Assembly: GCA_963788205.1 (NCBI GenBank) | Contig: CAWBGG010000007.1 | Coordinates: forward strand, 992,001 to 1,056,000 | Direction: 5' to 3' | DNA from: CAVVMA01 sp963788205 | GTDB taxonomy: Bacteria > Desulfobacterota > Binatia > Binatales > Binataceae | DNA length: 64,000 bases | Shown here: positions 17,148 to 26,400 of the stretch, one piece after another | Layout: the number at the start of each line of letters is the position of its first letter | Position numbering within the stretch: the first letter of the stretch is position 1 | Translations under genes and position numbers: made by a program | Notes under the pieces: model-generated | Told to the model about the DNA's origin: nothing | Seen by the model: the letters and a program-made list of their open reading frames with translations, nothing else | Databases searched by the model: none

Positions 17148-18659
17148 TCAGCGCCGCAACACCCATACCCCCTGCAGGTGCGCGACGACATGCGGAAAGG
17201 CCTGGTGCAGGCCCGCTATCGTCGCAGCCCGTTTGGGATCGAGCGCAGGCCGATCGGCCAGGATCAACGTATCGGCGTTGGCAGCGACAAGCTGGATCAA
17301 TGCCGGGTTCACCGCGGGATCGTCACGCAGGTAGTACTGCACGGCCGCGGCGAAGGAAGGAAATCCGGCGTCCACCGCGCGTCCTTCCTTTAGTCTGGGC
17401 TCGACAATTTCGGCGGCTTCTCGCCACTGAGCTCCCCACACCGGGTCGATGGTGGGGTCGAAGGCCCGGACTTTCCCCAACGCCAGCACGACGAACAGGG
17501 CAAGCGCCGCAAGCCCTGCCGAGTTCGGCCGCAGCTCGCGGATTCCAAACGCGATGAGAATGCAAAACGGAACCAAGCAGGTGACGAAGTATCGTTCCAC
17601 GAAGATCGGCGTCCATGCGTAGGCCAATATCGTCAGCAACGCGATACTCTTTCCGACCAGCATCGCCAGGAGCACAACCGGGACGAACATCCATAGGAGC
17701 GCAAGCGATGCGGCCTCGGGAGCTCGACGCCACATGCGGCTCGTTCCCCATACGCCAAGGCCGACCGTGAGCGGAAAGATAAGGCTCAGCACCGCTAAAG
17801 AAAAGAAGTGCCGCAGCGTGTAAATCGTTCCGGGCCGGAACCACGCAAACCAGCCGCGAGCCCATTCCGCACGCGTCGTCAATGGGACATGTGCCTTCGC
17901 GTACCATTTGACGAATCCCACCAGCACTCTGCCGGCCACGGCGAGCGCTGTCGCCGCGACTGCCACCGCGATCCGGAATTTCTGCCGCTTCTCGTGATCG
18001 CGCAACCCGCTGCTGCTCCGCCAGGCTCGACTGAGAATCCAGAAGCCCTCGGCCCAGAACAACAGCACGGCGGAGAAATTCGCGGCCACTGCCGCGAATC
18101 CAAGCAGGATGGCGCCGGCGTAGTTCCAGGCGCCCCCGGCTCGTGCGGCGCGGATCAGGAACCACACCTGCCCGAGCCCTGCGACGAGCAACAACGGATA
18201 CATCCGTGCCTCTCGCGAGAGTCTGATCGCCGTCAAGTTGAGCGCGAAGATCAGTGCACTCAGCGCCGCTATGTCCCGCGCCTCTTCGCGCGGGAACGGA
18301 TTTTCGGGAACCTGCCCGGTGTTGACGTTGTCGAACATTTCGAGTGTGACCAGATACACCAGCAGAATCGCGAGAGTTCCCAGAGAGGCGGAAAGCGCTC
18401 GCATCTGCGTGACGCTGTCGCCAAATGCGAGTATCCAGAAATGCAGCGCGAGGTCGTGCAGCCCGATCGTGCCGGGATTCAGTCTCCCGCCGGAATGAAC
18501 CACCTCGAGCAGCGTCGGCGCCGCAGCGGCTGCCCACGAAGCCGCCTCGTCGGAAGTGATCTCGAAAGTCCCCAGGGCATGGAAGCGCAGCCATGCGCCA
18601 AGAATACAAGCCGCGATCAGGACGAACGTGCTGATGGGTCGTGAAGTAAGCACCGCCAA
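17148..18659 (-). CDS. GT39/ArnT-like membrane glycosyltransferase
   Basis: This 503-residue polytopic protein is paralogous to the protein at 10287-11711. It shares GAWLRFHALGTFEITSDEAASW with the conserved acidic pair, a TIGLHDLALHFWI motif, SREARMYPLLL and a late FVERYFVTCL segment. About eleven hydrophobic stretches are seen, with a C-terminal soluble region. Such enzymes use polyprenyl-phosphate sugars on the periplasmic side. The gene leads the minus-strand run GT39-like, GT2 C, B, A, sqdB. Its stop lies just upstream of the copy C start, or overlaps the alternative start. Together with the facing plus-strand pair it makes the locus mirror-symmetric. Confidence 0.8.
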   Translation of the reverse strand: MAVLTSRPISTFVLIAACILGAWLRFHALGTFEITSDEAASWAAAAAPTLLEVVHSGGRLNPGTIGLHDLALHFWILAFGDSVTQMRALSASLGTLAILLVYLVTLEMFDNVNTGQVPENPFPREEARDIAALSALIFALNLTAIRLSREARMYPLLLVAGLGQVWFLIRAARAGGAWNYAGAILLGFAAVAANFSAVLLFWAEGFWILSRAWRSSSGLRDHEKRQKFRIAVAVAATALAVAGRVLVGFVKWYAKAHVPLTTRAEWARGWFAWFRPGTIYTLRHFFSLAVLSLIFPLTVGLGVWGTSRMWRRAPEAASLALLWMFVPVVLLAMLVGKSIALLTILAYAWTPIFVERYFVTCLVPFCILIAFGIRELRPNSAGLAALALFVVLALGKVRAFDPTIDPVWGAQWREAAEIVEPRLKEGRAVDAGFPSFAAAVQYYLRDDPAVNPALIQLVAANADTLILADRPALDPKRAATIAGLHQAFPHVVAHLQGVWVLRR

Positions 18660-18725
18660 CCCGGGCTGACAGGCGGCTCCGAGGCTTACGGTGAGTGGAT
18701 CACTGCACCTTGTCCGCCGCGGGCC

Positions 18726-19046
18726 TCACACTTCGATGAGAACGTCATCGCCCTCGACCTTGACCGCGAAGCAGGCGACCTTCTTGTCCGGTTCCTCGGT
18801 CTTGCGTCCGGTCGTGATGTCGTACTCCCATCCGTGCCACGGGCAGGTGACGGTTGTGCCGTCGAGTTCGCCCTCGCCGAGCGGACCGCCGCGATGCAGG
18901 CAGGTGTTGTGGATCGCGTAAAATTTTCCAGCGGCGTTGAAGAGCGCGATCGGCGTGCCGTTTGCCTCAACGGTCTTGCCCGAGCCCTCCGGGATTTCGT
19001 CGCGCCGCGCGACCTTGACGAAGTTGCCCACCAATCGGCCTCCCAA
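18726..19046 (-). CDS. Rieske [2Fe-2S] ferredoxin-type protein
   Basis: This 106-residue soluble Rieske protein carries both cluster-binding boxes, CLHRGGPLG and CPWHGW, 18 residues apart. That is the spacing of dioxygenase-type ferredoxins (BphF/NirD-like) rather than bc1 Rieske subunits, and no membrane anchor is present. It transfers electrons to an oxygenase or acts in nitrite reductase-like complexes, but no partner is adjacent. A GTG a few codons inside (VGNFVKVARRDE) is an alternative start. It is separated from the glycosylation locus by a short gap and is probably an independent gene. Confidence 0.88.
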   Translation of the reverse strand: MGGRLVGNFVKVARRDEIPEGSGKTVEANGTPIALFNAAGKFYAIHNTCLHRGGPLGEGELDGTTVTCPWHGWEYDITTGRKTEEPDKKVACFAVKVEGDDVLIEV

Positions 19047-19162
19047 ATTTGATTCGCGACCCGATCTTAGTGAGCGCGCACCGCCGCGCGCAACCGCGCC
19101 AGGTCGTGTCGCCAGGTCCGCGCGGTCTTTCCCTTTCCTCGTTCACACGGTACAAAGTCAGC

Positions 19163-19507
19163 ATGAAAGTTCGCCACGCCGTCGTGCTCGCGCTGATCGT
19201 CTTATGTGCCTGCTCGCTATGCGCCTGCTCGGGAAATACCAACGAGACCACCGAGATAAAAGGCAACTGCTACTTGATGGTCCCGCCTATGGTCGGGAAC
19301 AGTTTCGACATCAACGCGCCACTGTCGAAGTGGCTGGTTTCGGGGACTTTCGATTCCGTGAGCGAATGCACCAGCGCCCAAGCAAAACACATCAAGGAGT
19401 ACCAGGATAATTCGGTCCAGGTAGCCGCCAATGTGGCTGAGCTCGGCGCCAGGGTTTTCATGGCCGCGCGCTGCGTCGCGACCGACGATCCGCACCTCAA
19501 GGACTAA
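19163..19507 (+). CDS. Small predicted lipoprotein, unknown function
   Basis: This 114-residue protein starts at ATG 19163 with a hydrophobic signal (VRHAVVLALIVLCACSLCAC) ending in a lipobox-like LCAC. That makes it a likely lipoprotein or secreted protein. The mature part has three further cysteines (GNCYLMVPP, SECTSAQ, ARCVATD), enough for a disulfide. I do not recognise the domain. It is convergent with the RNA methyltransferase gene, whose end lies nine bases after its stop. Confidence 0.65.
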   Translation: MKVRHAVVLALIVLCACSLCACSGNTNETTEIKGNCYLMVPPMVGNSFDINAPLSKWLVSGTFDSVSECTSAQAKHIKEYQDNSVQVAANVAELGARVFMAARCVATDDPHLKD

Positions 19508-19516
19508 CTCGCGGTT

Positions 19517-20074
19517 TCATCGCCCGCGCAGGCGGTCGAGCATGATCGCGGCGGCGGCGCGCACCGAGAGATGATTGTACTCGTCCGCGCCGCGTAGCGC
19601 GGCGAGCGTCAGATCCGCCCGCTCCTTGATCGCGGGCGCCATCCCGAATCCCGTCCCGAGCAGGAGCACGATCGGCGGCGCGCCGGGCGCAGCCATCCGT
19701 TGCCTCAATTCCTCGAAACTCATCCCGTCCTGCGCGCGCGCGGAAGTATAGACCAGTTCGGGACGCGCGCCCGCCGAATCGGCGATCGCGGCTATCGCGT
19801 CGTCGAGTTCAGCGACGATATGGACCAGCTCGAGCGCCTCGCGGCGGCGGGAGTCGAACTCGCGCCCGTAGCCGAGCCGCCAATGGTCCAGCAGCCGCGC
19901 GGCGAAGTCGCGCTGCTCGCCGACCGGATGGACCACGAACACCCCCGCAACGCCGTAGGTTCGCGCCGAGCGCGCGATATCATGGATATCGAGGCTGGTT
20001 ATCGCGGAAGTTACGGTCTGGCCGCGCCGATTGAGCACCGGATGGTGCAGCAGGGCGAGATAGAGCTGCGCCAC
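19517..20074 (-). CDS. TrmD-associated RNA methyltransferase (SPOUT-like, PF09936 type)
   Basis: This 185-residue protein resembles the RNA methyltransferase domain that follows or is fused to TrmD in Aquificae and delta-proteobacteria. It begins LYLALLHHPVLNRRGQTVTSAITSLDIHDIARSARTYG and has the SPOUT-like SAM-site segment PPIVLLLGTGFGMAPAI before a C-terminal helix with NHLSVRAAAAIMLDRL. Its substrate is unproven; modification of tRNA or rRNA is inferred. It begins 19 bases after trmD ends, on the same strand, so the pair is one transcript, as in other genomes. Confidence 0.82.
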   Translation of the reverse strand: MAQLYLALLHHPVLNRRGQTVTSAITSLDIHDIARSARTYGVAGVFVVHPVGEQRDFAARLLDHWRLGYGREFDSRRREALELVHIVAELDDAIAAIADSAGARPELVYTSARAQDGMSFEELRQRMAAPGAPPIVLLLGTGFGMAPAIKERADLTLAALRGADEYNHLSVRAAAAIMLDRLRGR

Positions 20075-20092
20075 ACTGTCACCGCCGCCGTA

Positions 20093-20791
20093 TCACCTGG
20101 GATCGCGCTTGCGGCGCGTGAGCAGATCGGGGCGCCGGCGCGCGGTCCGCTCGAGCGCCTGTGCGGCGCGCCACTCGCGGATCTTCCGATGGTCGCCGCT
20201 GAGCAGGATGTCCGGCACGCGCATCCCGCGGAACTCCTCCGGTCGCGTGTAATGCGGATATTCGAGCACCCCGTCGGCGCTGAATGATTCCTCGTCCAGC
20301 GATTCGGGATTGCCGAGCACGCCCGGCACCAGGCGCGCGACCGCCTCGATCACGACCATCGCGGCCGCCTCGCCGCCGCTCAATACGTAGTCGCCGATCG
20401 AGATCTCATGATCGACCATCGCACGCACCCGCTCGTCGACGCCCTCGTAGCGTCCCGCGACCAGCAGCAGTCCCGGCTTGCGGGCCGCCAGTTCGCGGAC
20501 CATCGCCTGGTCGAGCGTCTGTCCCTGCGGTGTGAGCAGAATCCGCCACAGCCCGGGCCGCTGCGCGAGCACCGAATCGATCGCGGCGGCGATCGGCTCC
20601 GGGCGCATCACCATACCGCTGCCCCCGCCGTAGGGAGTGTCGTCAATCTGCCGATAGTTGCCCAGGCCATGCTCGCGCAGCGGATGGGCGCGGAATGCGA
20701 TCAGCCCCGCGCTCACGGCGCGGCCCAGCAATCCCGCGCGCATCGGCGAGTCGAACATCTCGGGAAAGAGCGTGATTACGTGGAACTCCAT
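20093..20791 (-). CDS. trmD: tRNA (guanine-N1-)-methyltransferase
   Basis: TrmD methylates G37 of tRNAs that read CNN codons and prevents +1 frameshifting. The 232-residue product has MEFHVITLFPEMFDSPM, DDTPYGGGSGMVMRPEP, the SAM-binding trefoil knot ISIGDYVLSGGEAAAMVVIEA, and PHYTRPEEFRGMRVPDILLSGDH. ATG 20791 gives the family N-terminus; the frame is open upstream but the extra 24 residues are not TrmD-like. It is normally preceded by rimM. Here about 6 kb of other genes, including one on the opposite strand, separate them. Confidence 0.96.
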   Translation of the reverse strand: MEFHVITLFPEMFDSPMRAGLLGRAVSAGLIAFRAHPLREHGLGNYRQIDDTPYGGGSGMVMRPEPIAAAIDSVLAQRPGLWRILLTPQGQTLDQAMVRELAARKPGLLLVAGRYEGVDERVRAMVDHEISIGDYVLSGGEAAAMVVIEAVARLVPGVLGNPESLDEESFSADGVLEYPHYTRPEEFRGMRVPDILLSGDHRKIREWRAAQALERTARRRPDLLTRRKRDPR

Positions 20792-20962
20792 CGCGGCTGG
20801 TGCTTCGTTGCTAGAATCTATAGCGGCAGGCCGGGGCGAGCCAGTCCGCCCCCATCGTCGCACCTTGCAGGGGCTCGACCCGCGATGCTAGTTAGCGCCT
20901 AGCCGTTACAATTTTGCTCTCCGTGGGGGTTTCACCGACTCCGCGAAAGGTTAGAAAAGAAG

Positions 20963-21538
20963 ATGACAAAGTTCACTACCTGCGTCGGTTTGACGGTCCT
21001 GCTCCTGAGCCTCTCAGCCGGTCAGCTTCGAGCCCAGGGGGCGGGGCAGGCAACGCCGGCGGCGGCGCAGAATGATCCGCTTCAGGATGCGGGCAGCCGC
21101 TTGTTCCAGGCGCTCGCGGACAACGATTTGGCCGTGACCGCGCAGAACACCTCGATGAAGTACGCGCGCAAGCTGACCCCCGCTTTTCTGCGCCCCGCGC
21201 CGACCGGCCCCAAGCTCAAGGCCGCTTTCGACGGCACCGTGACGGTGGTCCGCAAGGGCGCCAATGACGCAGTGGTGGAAGCGAAAATCTTCACGCCCGA
21301 TTCATCTGACGTTCCGGTCGGCGAGGTCAGCCGTGTGCGAATTTATATGGTGCAGGAAGGTGGCGACTGGAAAGCAGCGGCGGCGGACAAGAAGCAGGCG
21401 CAAGCCGACGCCGATATCAACGGCGGATGGTATCACGCCGCCTTCTTTACCTTCTGTCCGAACAAAGGGTTGGTGTTCGTGCCCAACCATTTCAGCCGCG
21501 ATCTCGAGTGCCGAACCGTGGCGCAATGCAGGTTCTAG
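20963..21538 (+). CDS. Secreted hypothetical protein
   Basis: This 191-residue protein has a signal peptide (TKFTTCVGLTVLLLSLSAGQLRAQG, cleavage probably after RAQ). An Ala-rich linker is followed by an alpha/beta domain of about 130 residues with two cysteines near the C-terminus (FFTFCPNKG, LECRTVAQC). I recognise no family. It is divergent from trmD, with about 170 bases between the starts, so both promoters lie there. It converges on the secreted-protein gene ending at 21577. Location inside the scattered translation operon suggests insertion after the operon broke. Confidence 0.65.
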   Translation: MTKFTTCVGLTVLLLSLSAGQLRAQGAGQATPAAAQNDPLQDAGSRLFQALADNDLAVTAQNTSMKYARKLTPAFLRPAPTGPKLKAAFDGTVTVVRKGANDAVVEAKIFTPDSSDVPVGEVSRVRIYMVQEGGDWKAAAADKKQAQADADINGGWYHAAFFTFCPNKGLVFVPNHFSRDLECRTVAQCRF

Positions 21539-21576
21539 GCTAGGCGCAGTCACTGGTCGAGCAGGCCGAAGCGATA

Positions 21577-22123
21577 TCACTTAGTCGGACTAGCCTGTCC
21601 GGCTGGCTCACCAGGGTCAGGGGCGGGCTCTGCCCCGGCCGGCGGTTCTTTGGAGCGCCAGAATCGCGGCCAGACCCGCCATCGATCGAGCAGCAGTTTC
21701 AACAGATGGCGGCGCGTGTTGGGCACTTCGTAAAGCACCCGGACCGTGAACTTCGAGGTATCCTTCTGGTCGGGAAAGATCGAGACGGAGTCCTGCACGC
21801 TCGCCTTGCTGAAGTTGAGGTTGTAGGCTTTGCGGGTTGGAACCTCCACGTGGGGCCCCAAGTGGAAGCCGGCCTTGGTCAACTCGGAATTGTAAAAGTT
21901 GATCAGGCCGTCGAACTCGCCGGGCGCAGAGAACTCGACCGTCTGTACGATGCCGGACGGCGGCTACGACTGCGCCGGGGGGAATCGGAATCTTCTTGTC
22001 CCATTTCTTCGGCAGGCCCTTGGGCAGCGGCGGATGCCGGTGCAGCAAATCGGCTCGCGCGGCTCCGGCCGCAGAGAGCATCAGAACGCCGGCGAGCGCC
22101 AGGACCAAGTTGAGCTTCCTCAT
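21577..22123 (-). CDS. Secreted hypothetical protein, apparent frameshift near 21956
   Basis: The start at ATG 22123 has AGGAG upstream and encodes a signal peptide (RKLNLVLALAGVLMLSAAGAARA). The first frame derails after IPIPPGAVVAA. Removing one base at 21953-21960 gives GIVQTVEFSAPGEFDGLINF, then YNSELTKAGFHLGPHVEV to the stop at 21577. The joined 181-residue protein has the pattern of small secreted beta/alpha proteins with an FYxxxLxxAGF motif. Function is unknown. It lies 11 bases after the DUF1329 gene and is probably co-transcribed with it. Confidence 0.65.
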
Positions 22124-22134
22124 TGCATTCGCTC

Positions 22135-23400
22135 CTAATGCGCCGCTCTTTCGAGAGCCTTGTTCACGAAGAACTCTTTGTCCACCGTACCCATGTTGAT
22201 GTACCAGCCCTCGGTATCCTGGGTATCGGCGCCCGGCAGGTAGCATTTGGTCAGGACGCCCTGGCCCGCATCGAACGACACCGCGCCGACCGGAAATTGG
22301 CGCTTGAAAGGATAGACCGCCACATTCGCCTGCGGCATCGATCGATCACCGTACGCCAGCAGATAGGCGTCCTCCTCTTCGAGTTGGCCCTGGGTGTTGT
22401 AGGTATCCAGATAGGGGCTGAACCAGGTTTCAGAGTCGACGTATACGATCGCTTTGGAGCCGCCATTTGCCGTCCGGGGATCGGCCTCGATCGCGTAGAG
22501 GTTTCGCAGCTCCCAGTTCTCGCCGCAACTCGGGTCGTTGGCGCCGCATACCGGTTGGGGCGAATGCGCGGCGTGAAAGCATCCGAGCATCGGCTTTTGC
22601 CCGAGCAGCTTGTAGTCGAATTCCTCGAGCTTGGAATTGAAACCCATGTAGCGATCCGGGGCCCATCCCAAGCCGCTGGCATCTCTCAGCATCGACTCGT
22701 CCACCTGACGCAGGCGCCGTGAGCCGGGACTCCAGACCCATGACTCGTCGGGCTTGGAGCCGTCCGCGAAACGGAAGCGGCTGAGCGCGGCGCCGCGCAA
22801 TTCGGCCGGCTGCAGCACGGGATACAAACCGAATAGCCAGTAGCGGTTGCTCTGACTGAAGTCCGGATCGGTCGGGATCGGCTGCACTTCGGTCCGTCCT
22901 ACCAGGCTGTAGCCGGCGTAATGTCCGAACTGGATCGACTCGACGATCTCACCGCCTTTGGAGATGTCGCAATCGCTGAAACGCACGTCGTAGTCGTCGC
23001 TCAATCCGGGGCGGAATTGCGAGTTCCACATTACCTTGACTGCCGCGCTGGGGTCGTTGGAATCGATCTTGGGAAACGGCAGTCCGGCGGTGTAGCCGGC
23101 CAGGCTGCGATGGTCGGGCGAAAGACTCACCTGCGCCGAGTACTTCTCGGTCGCATCCTTGTAGGGCGGCGGCCAGTCAATCTTTTCAGTCGCAACCACT
23201 TTGATGGTGACATTGCCGGCGCTAACCATCTGGTAGACTCCCGGCGACACCAGGTCCTTGACCTTCGCCACGTTGGCGGAGGTGATCGTATCTCCGGGGT
23301 TCACCTGCGCAATGCTCGAACCCCAACCAGCCAGGATGAACAGGCCGATTAGCGCTGGAATCACCGGAGCCGGTCGTTTGCCCGGCATGCGCATCTCCAT
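22135..23400 (-). CDS. DUF1329 outer-membrane/periplasmic protein
   Basis: This precursor of about 421 residues has a signal peptide (RPAPVIPALIGLFILAGWGSSIAQ) followed by a DUF1329 domain (PF07044), related to the LolB/outer-membrane-lipoprotein-sorting fold. Typical segments are GDTITSANVAKVKDLVSPGVYQ, then WVWSPGSRRLRQVDESMLR and DYKLLGQKP. Such proteins are often near RND or MCE-type export and hydrocarbon- or sterol-using gene sets. ATG 23400 is chosen over the upstream frame because AGGAGG lies seven bases ahead and it avoids overlap with the cyclase gene, which ends 20 bases upstream. Confidence 0.85.
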   Translation of the reverse strand: MEMRMPGKRPAPVIPALIGLFILAGWGSSIAQVNPGDTITSANVAKVKDLVSPGVYQMVSAGNVTIKVVATEKIDWPPPYKDATEKYSAQVSLSPDHRSLAGYTAGLPFPKIDSNDPSAAVKVMWNSQFRPGLSDDYDVRFSDCDISKGGEIVESIQFGHYAGYSLVGRTEVQPIPTDPDFSQSNRYWLFGLYPVLQPAELRGAALSRFRFADGSKPDESWVWSPGSRRLRQVDESMLRDASGLGWAPDRYMGFNSKLEEFDYKLLGQKPMLGCFHAAHSPQPVCGANDPSCGENWELRNLYAIEADPRTANGGSKAIVYVDSETWFSPYLDTYNTQGQLEEEDAYLLAYGDRSMPQANVAVYPFKRQFPVGAVSFDAGQGVLTKCYLPGADTQDTEGWYINMGTVDKEFFVNKALERAAH

Positions 23401-23420
23401 GAAGCTCCTCCTCTTCTCGG

Positions 23421-26400
23421 TCAAGCGCTCAATTCATCCAGCAGCGCCTTGGCGTCTTTCAGATCGGCGGTGTCGAAGCCTTCGGTGAACCAGTCGTAGA
23501 TCTCGGCAAGCATCGCCCGCGCCTCGTCGCGGCGATCCTGCTTCGCGAGCAGGCGAGCGAGACTCGTAACCGCGCGCAGCTCGAACGACTTCGCGCTCAT
23601 CTGGCGGGCCCGTTCGGCAGCCCGGCGCACGCAAGCCTCCGCTTCGGTCGGGTCAGATCCGTCCCGCAACAGCAGGCTCTCCTCTGAGGCGCAGAAGCTC
23701 TGGATCGTAGTTGCGCTCTCCGTCCCGCTCGCTCGCCAGCGATGCTTCATCCAGAACGGCCGATCCGTCCTTCGACCGGCCTGCACCGATATATGCCTCG
23801 GCCAGTACGCAGGCCCGAAACGAGCGGCGGCCTTCACGTTGCTGGCGTCGAACATCGCATTGGCTTCAAGAATCAGCGGGATGCCTTTCTCGGGATTGTT
23901 TTCCCGGACCAGCAACCAGCCTTTCAGGAGCGGTACAAGATCGGAAATCCGCACTAACTCATGCTCGGCGACAAGGCCGGCCAGTCTCTCAACCTGCTCG
24001 CGCGCCGGACCGTGTCGACCGCATTCAATCGCCACTCGGGCTACCGTGCCGAGAAACACGGCCAGTAAACCAGGAAGCCCCGATCCCTGCGCGAAGCTCA
24101 GGGCTTCTCCGCATCTCCTCGAGGCCTGCTCAGGGAAGCCGAGCTGCCAGAGCGGCATGCAACTAAAACTGAGCGCGTTCATCCGCGCGATACGCGTAGG
24201 TCTGGAAGCGGGCAACGTTGCGCACATGGCGAGCGCCTTCTCAAGGCTTTCGCGAGCGCCCGCAAGGTCACCGAGAGCCCATGAGGTGGATCCCACGCGC
24301 GAGAGGATAAGAGCCTCCTCAACCGGGTCGTTGAGCTGATGTGCAATGGCGAGGGCTTCCTGTTCGTATTCGAGGGCTTGCTGCCGCTCGCCGCGCATAC
24401 TGTGGTACACGCTCAGCGCACCGAGCGCGCCTGGAAGACTGCGTATTCTGCCGAGCCGGCGACAAAGTTCGCAGGCACGGGAAAGCGCCGCTCCCGCTTC
24501 TTCATCGGCCAGCCCTTTTACCGACCGCAGAGCGGGGCCCAGAGAGAGCCTGAGGTCCAGCTCCATCTCCGCGCGCTCCCGGTCATCAGGCAGGGCTTCG
24601 AGCAGCTTCAGGCCAGCCTCCGCGTGCGCGAGCGCCTCGTCATTCGCCGAGCGCTCCAACGCCTGTCCCGCCGCAAGCGACAGGTAATGCGCCGCTTTGC
24701 GGTTGTCCGCAGCCCGGCCGTAGTGATGCGCGAGCTCGCCGTAGCGGTCTTCCAGCCGCTCTGCGTAGAGCGCTTCGATTGCTCGCGCAGTCTGATGGTG
24801 GATCAGCTTGCGCCGTTCGCTCAAAAGCGAGTTGTAAGCGACCTCCTGGGTCAGCGCGTGCTTGAAGGTATACTCCATGTCGCCCGTCGCAGGCTGCTCG
24901 TAGATGAACTCGGCCAATTGCAGATGCTCTAGCCTCCGCTCCAACCCCCCGGCACCGGCAACCTCCCGCACCAAAGTCAGCGGCAGCTCCTTGCCGATTA
25001 CCGCCAGGGTTTGGAGCAACTCCTTCTCATCGGGCGCCAGCCGGTCGATGCGCGCGGCGAGAATCGCCTGCACGGTAGGCGGAATCTTCAACTGGCTCAG
25101 CGGCCGGGTAAGCTTTACTGCCGCGCCGTTGCGCGCCAGTGCGCCTTCGTCGAACAGCACCAGTACTGTTTCTTCCATGAAAAAGGGATTGCCCACGGTG
25201 CGTTCGACAATGAGCCGCTTGAGCGGGACGATGTCCTTGCCGTCGCCGAGCAGCGCGGTCAGCATCTCGTCGGCATTTTCCCTGCCTAATGGATCGAGCC
25301 GCAATTGCGTGTAGTAGGCTTTGCTATTCCACTGATCCGAGTATTCCGGGCGATAGTTGACCAGCATCAAGATGCGTGCGGCGCCGATTGAGTCGGCAAG
25401 CAGGTTCAGAAAAGCCTGGGTCTCGTCATCAACCCAGTGCAGGTCTTCGAAAATCACGATCAGCGGCTGGTTGAGGCTCTCGCGCAGCAGGATTCGCTTG
25501 ATGGCCTCCAGTGAGCGGCCCTTGCGGGTTTGCGCGTCCGTGTCTTCGAGCGGGCCGTTCGCGTCGCTCAGACCCAGCAGCGCGTACAGGTACGGGAGCG
25601 CATCCTCAAACGAACGGTCGAGCGCCAGCACGCGCCCGGTTATCTTCTCGCGCCGCTTGCGCTCGTCGTCGTCGGAAGTGATCTCGAAATACTTCCAGAG
25701 CAGATCGATCACCGGCAGGAATGCGGAAGCCTTGCCGTGTGAGACCGAGAACGCTTCGAGCACCATGCATCCGGATTGCGAAATGGCCTTGAACTCAAAA
25801 AACAGCCGCGACTTGCCCGTTCCCGCCTCGGCCATTGCCGCGACGATCTGTCCGTGACCCGCCTTCGCCTGCTCCGCCGCGTGCTTGAGCGCGTCCATCT
25901 CGCGCGCGCGGCCGACGAACTTCGTCAGCCCTCGACCCGCCGAGCGCTGGAGGCGCGTGCGCAACGGGCCGAGGCCGGTCACTTCATAGACATTGACCGG
26001 CTCGCTGACGCCTTTGACCTTGGTGGGGCCGAGACCCTTGAAAATGAAGTAGCCCTCGCACAGCTTCCTGACCTGCTCGGTGCTCGCGATGGAACCGATC
26101 GGCGCCAACGCCTGCATCCGCGCCGCCAGACTGATCGAATGTCCGATCGGCGTGTACTCGGTATGCGCGTCATCGGTTTTGATCGAACGCACCACTACTT
26201 CGCCGTTATTCACTCCCACCCGAACCTGAATCGGCAGGCGGCCTTCGGAACGGATGCGGTCCGAGTACCGCTTCAGCTCCTCCTGCATGCGCAACGCGGC
26301 GTAGAGCGCGCGCTGGGGATGGTCCTCGTGCGCCACAGGCGCGCCGAACAGCGCGAAGATCCCGTCGCCGGTCGATTGTACGATGTAACCGTCGTAGCGA

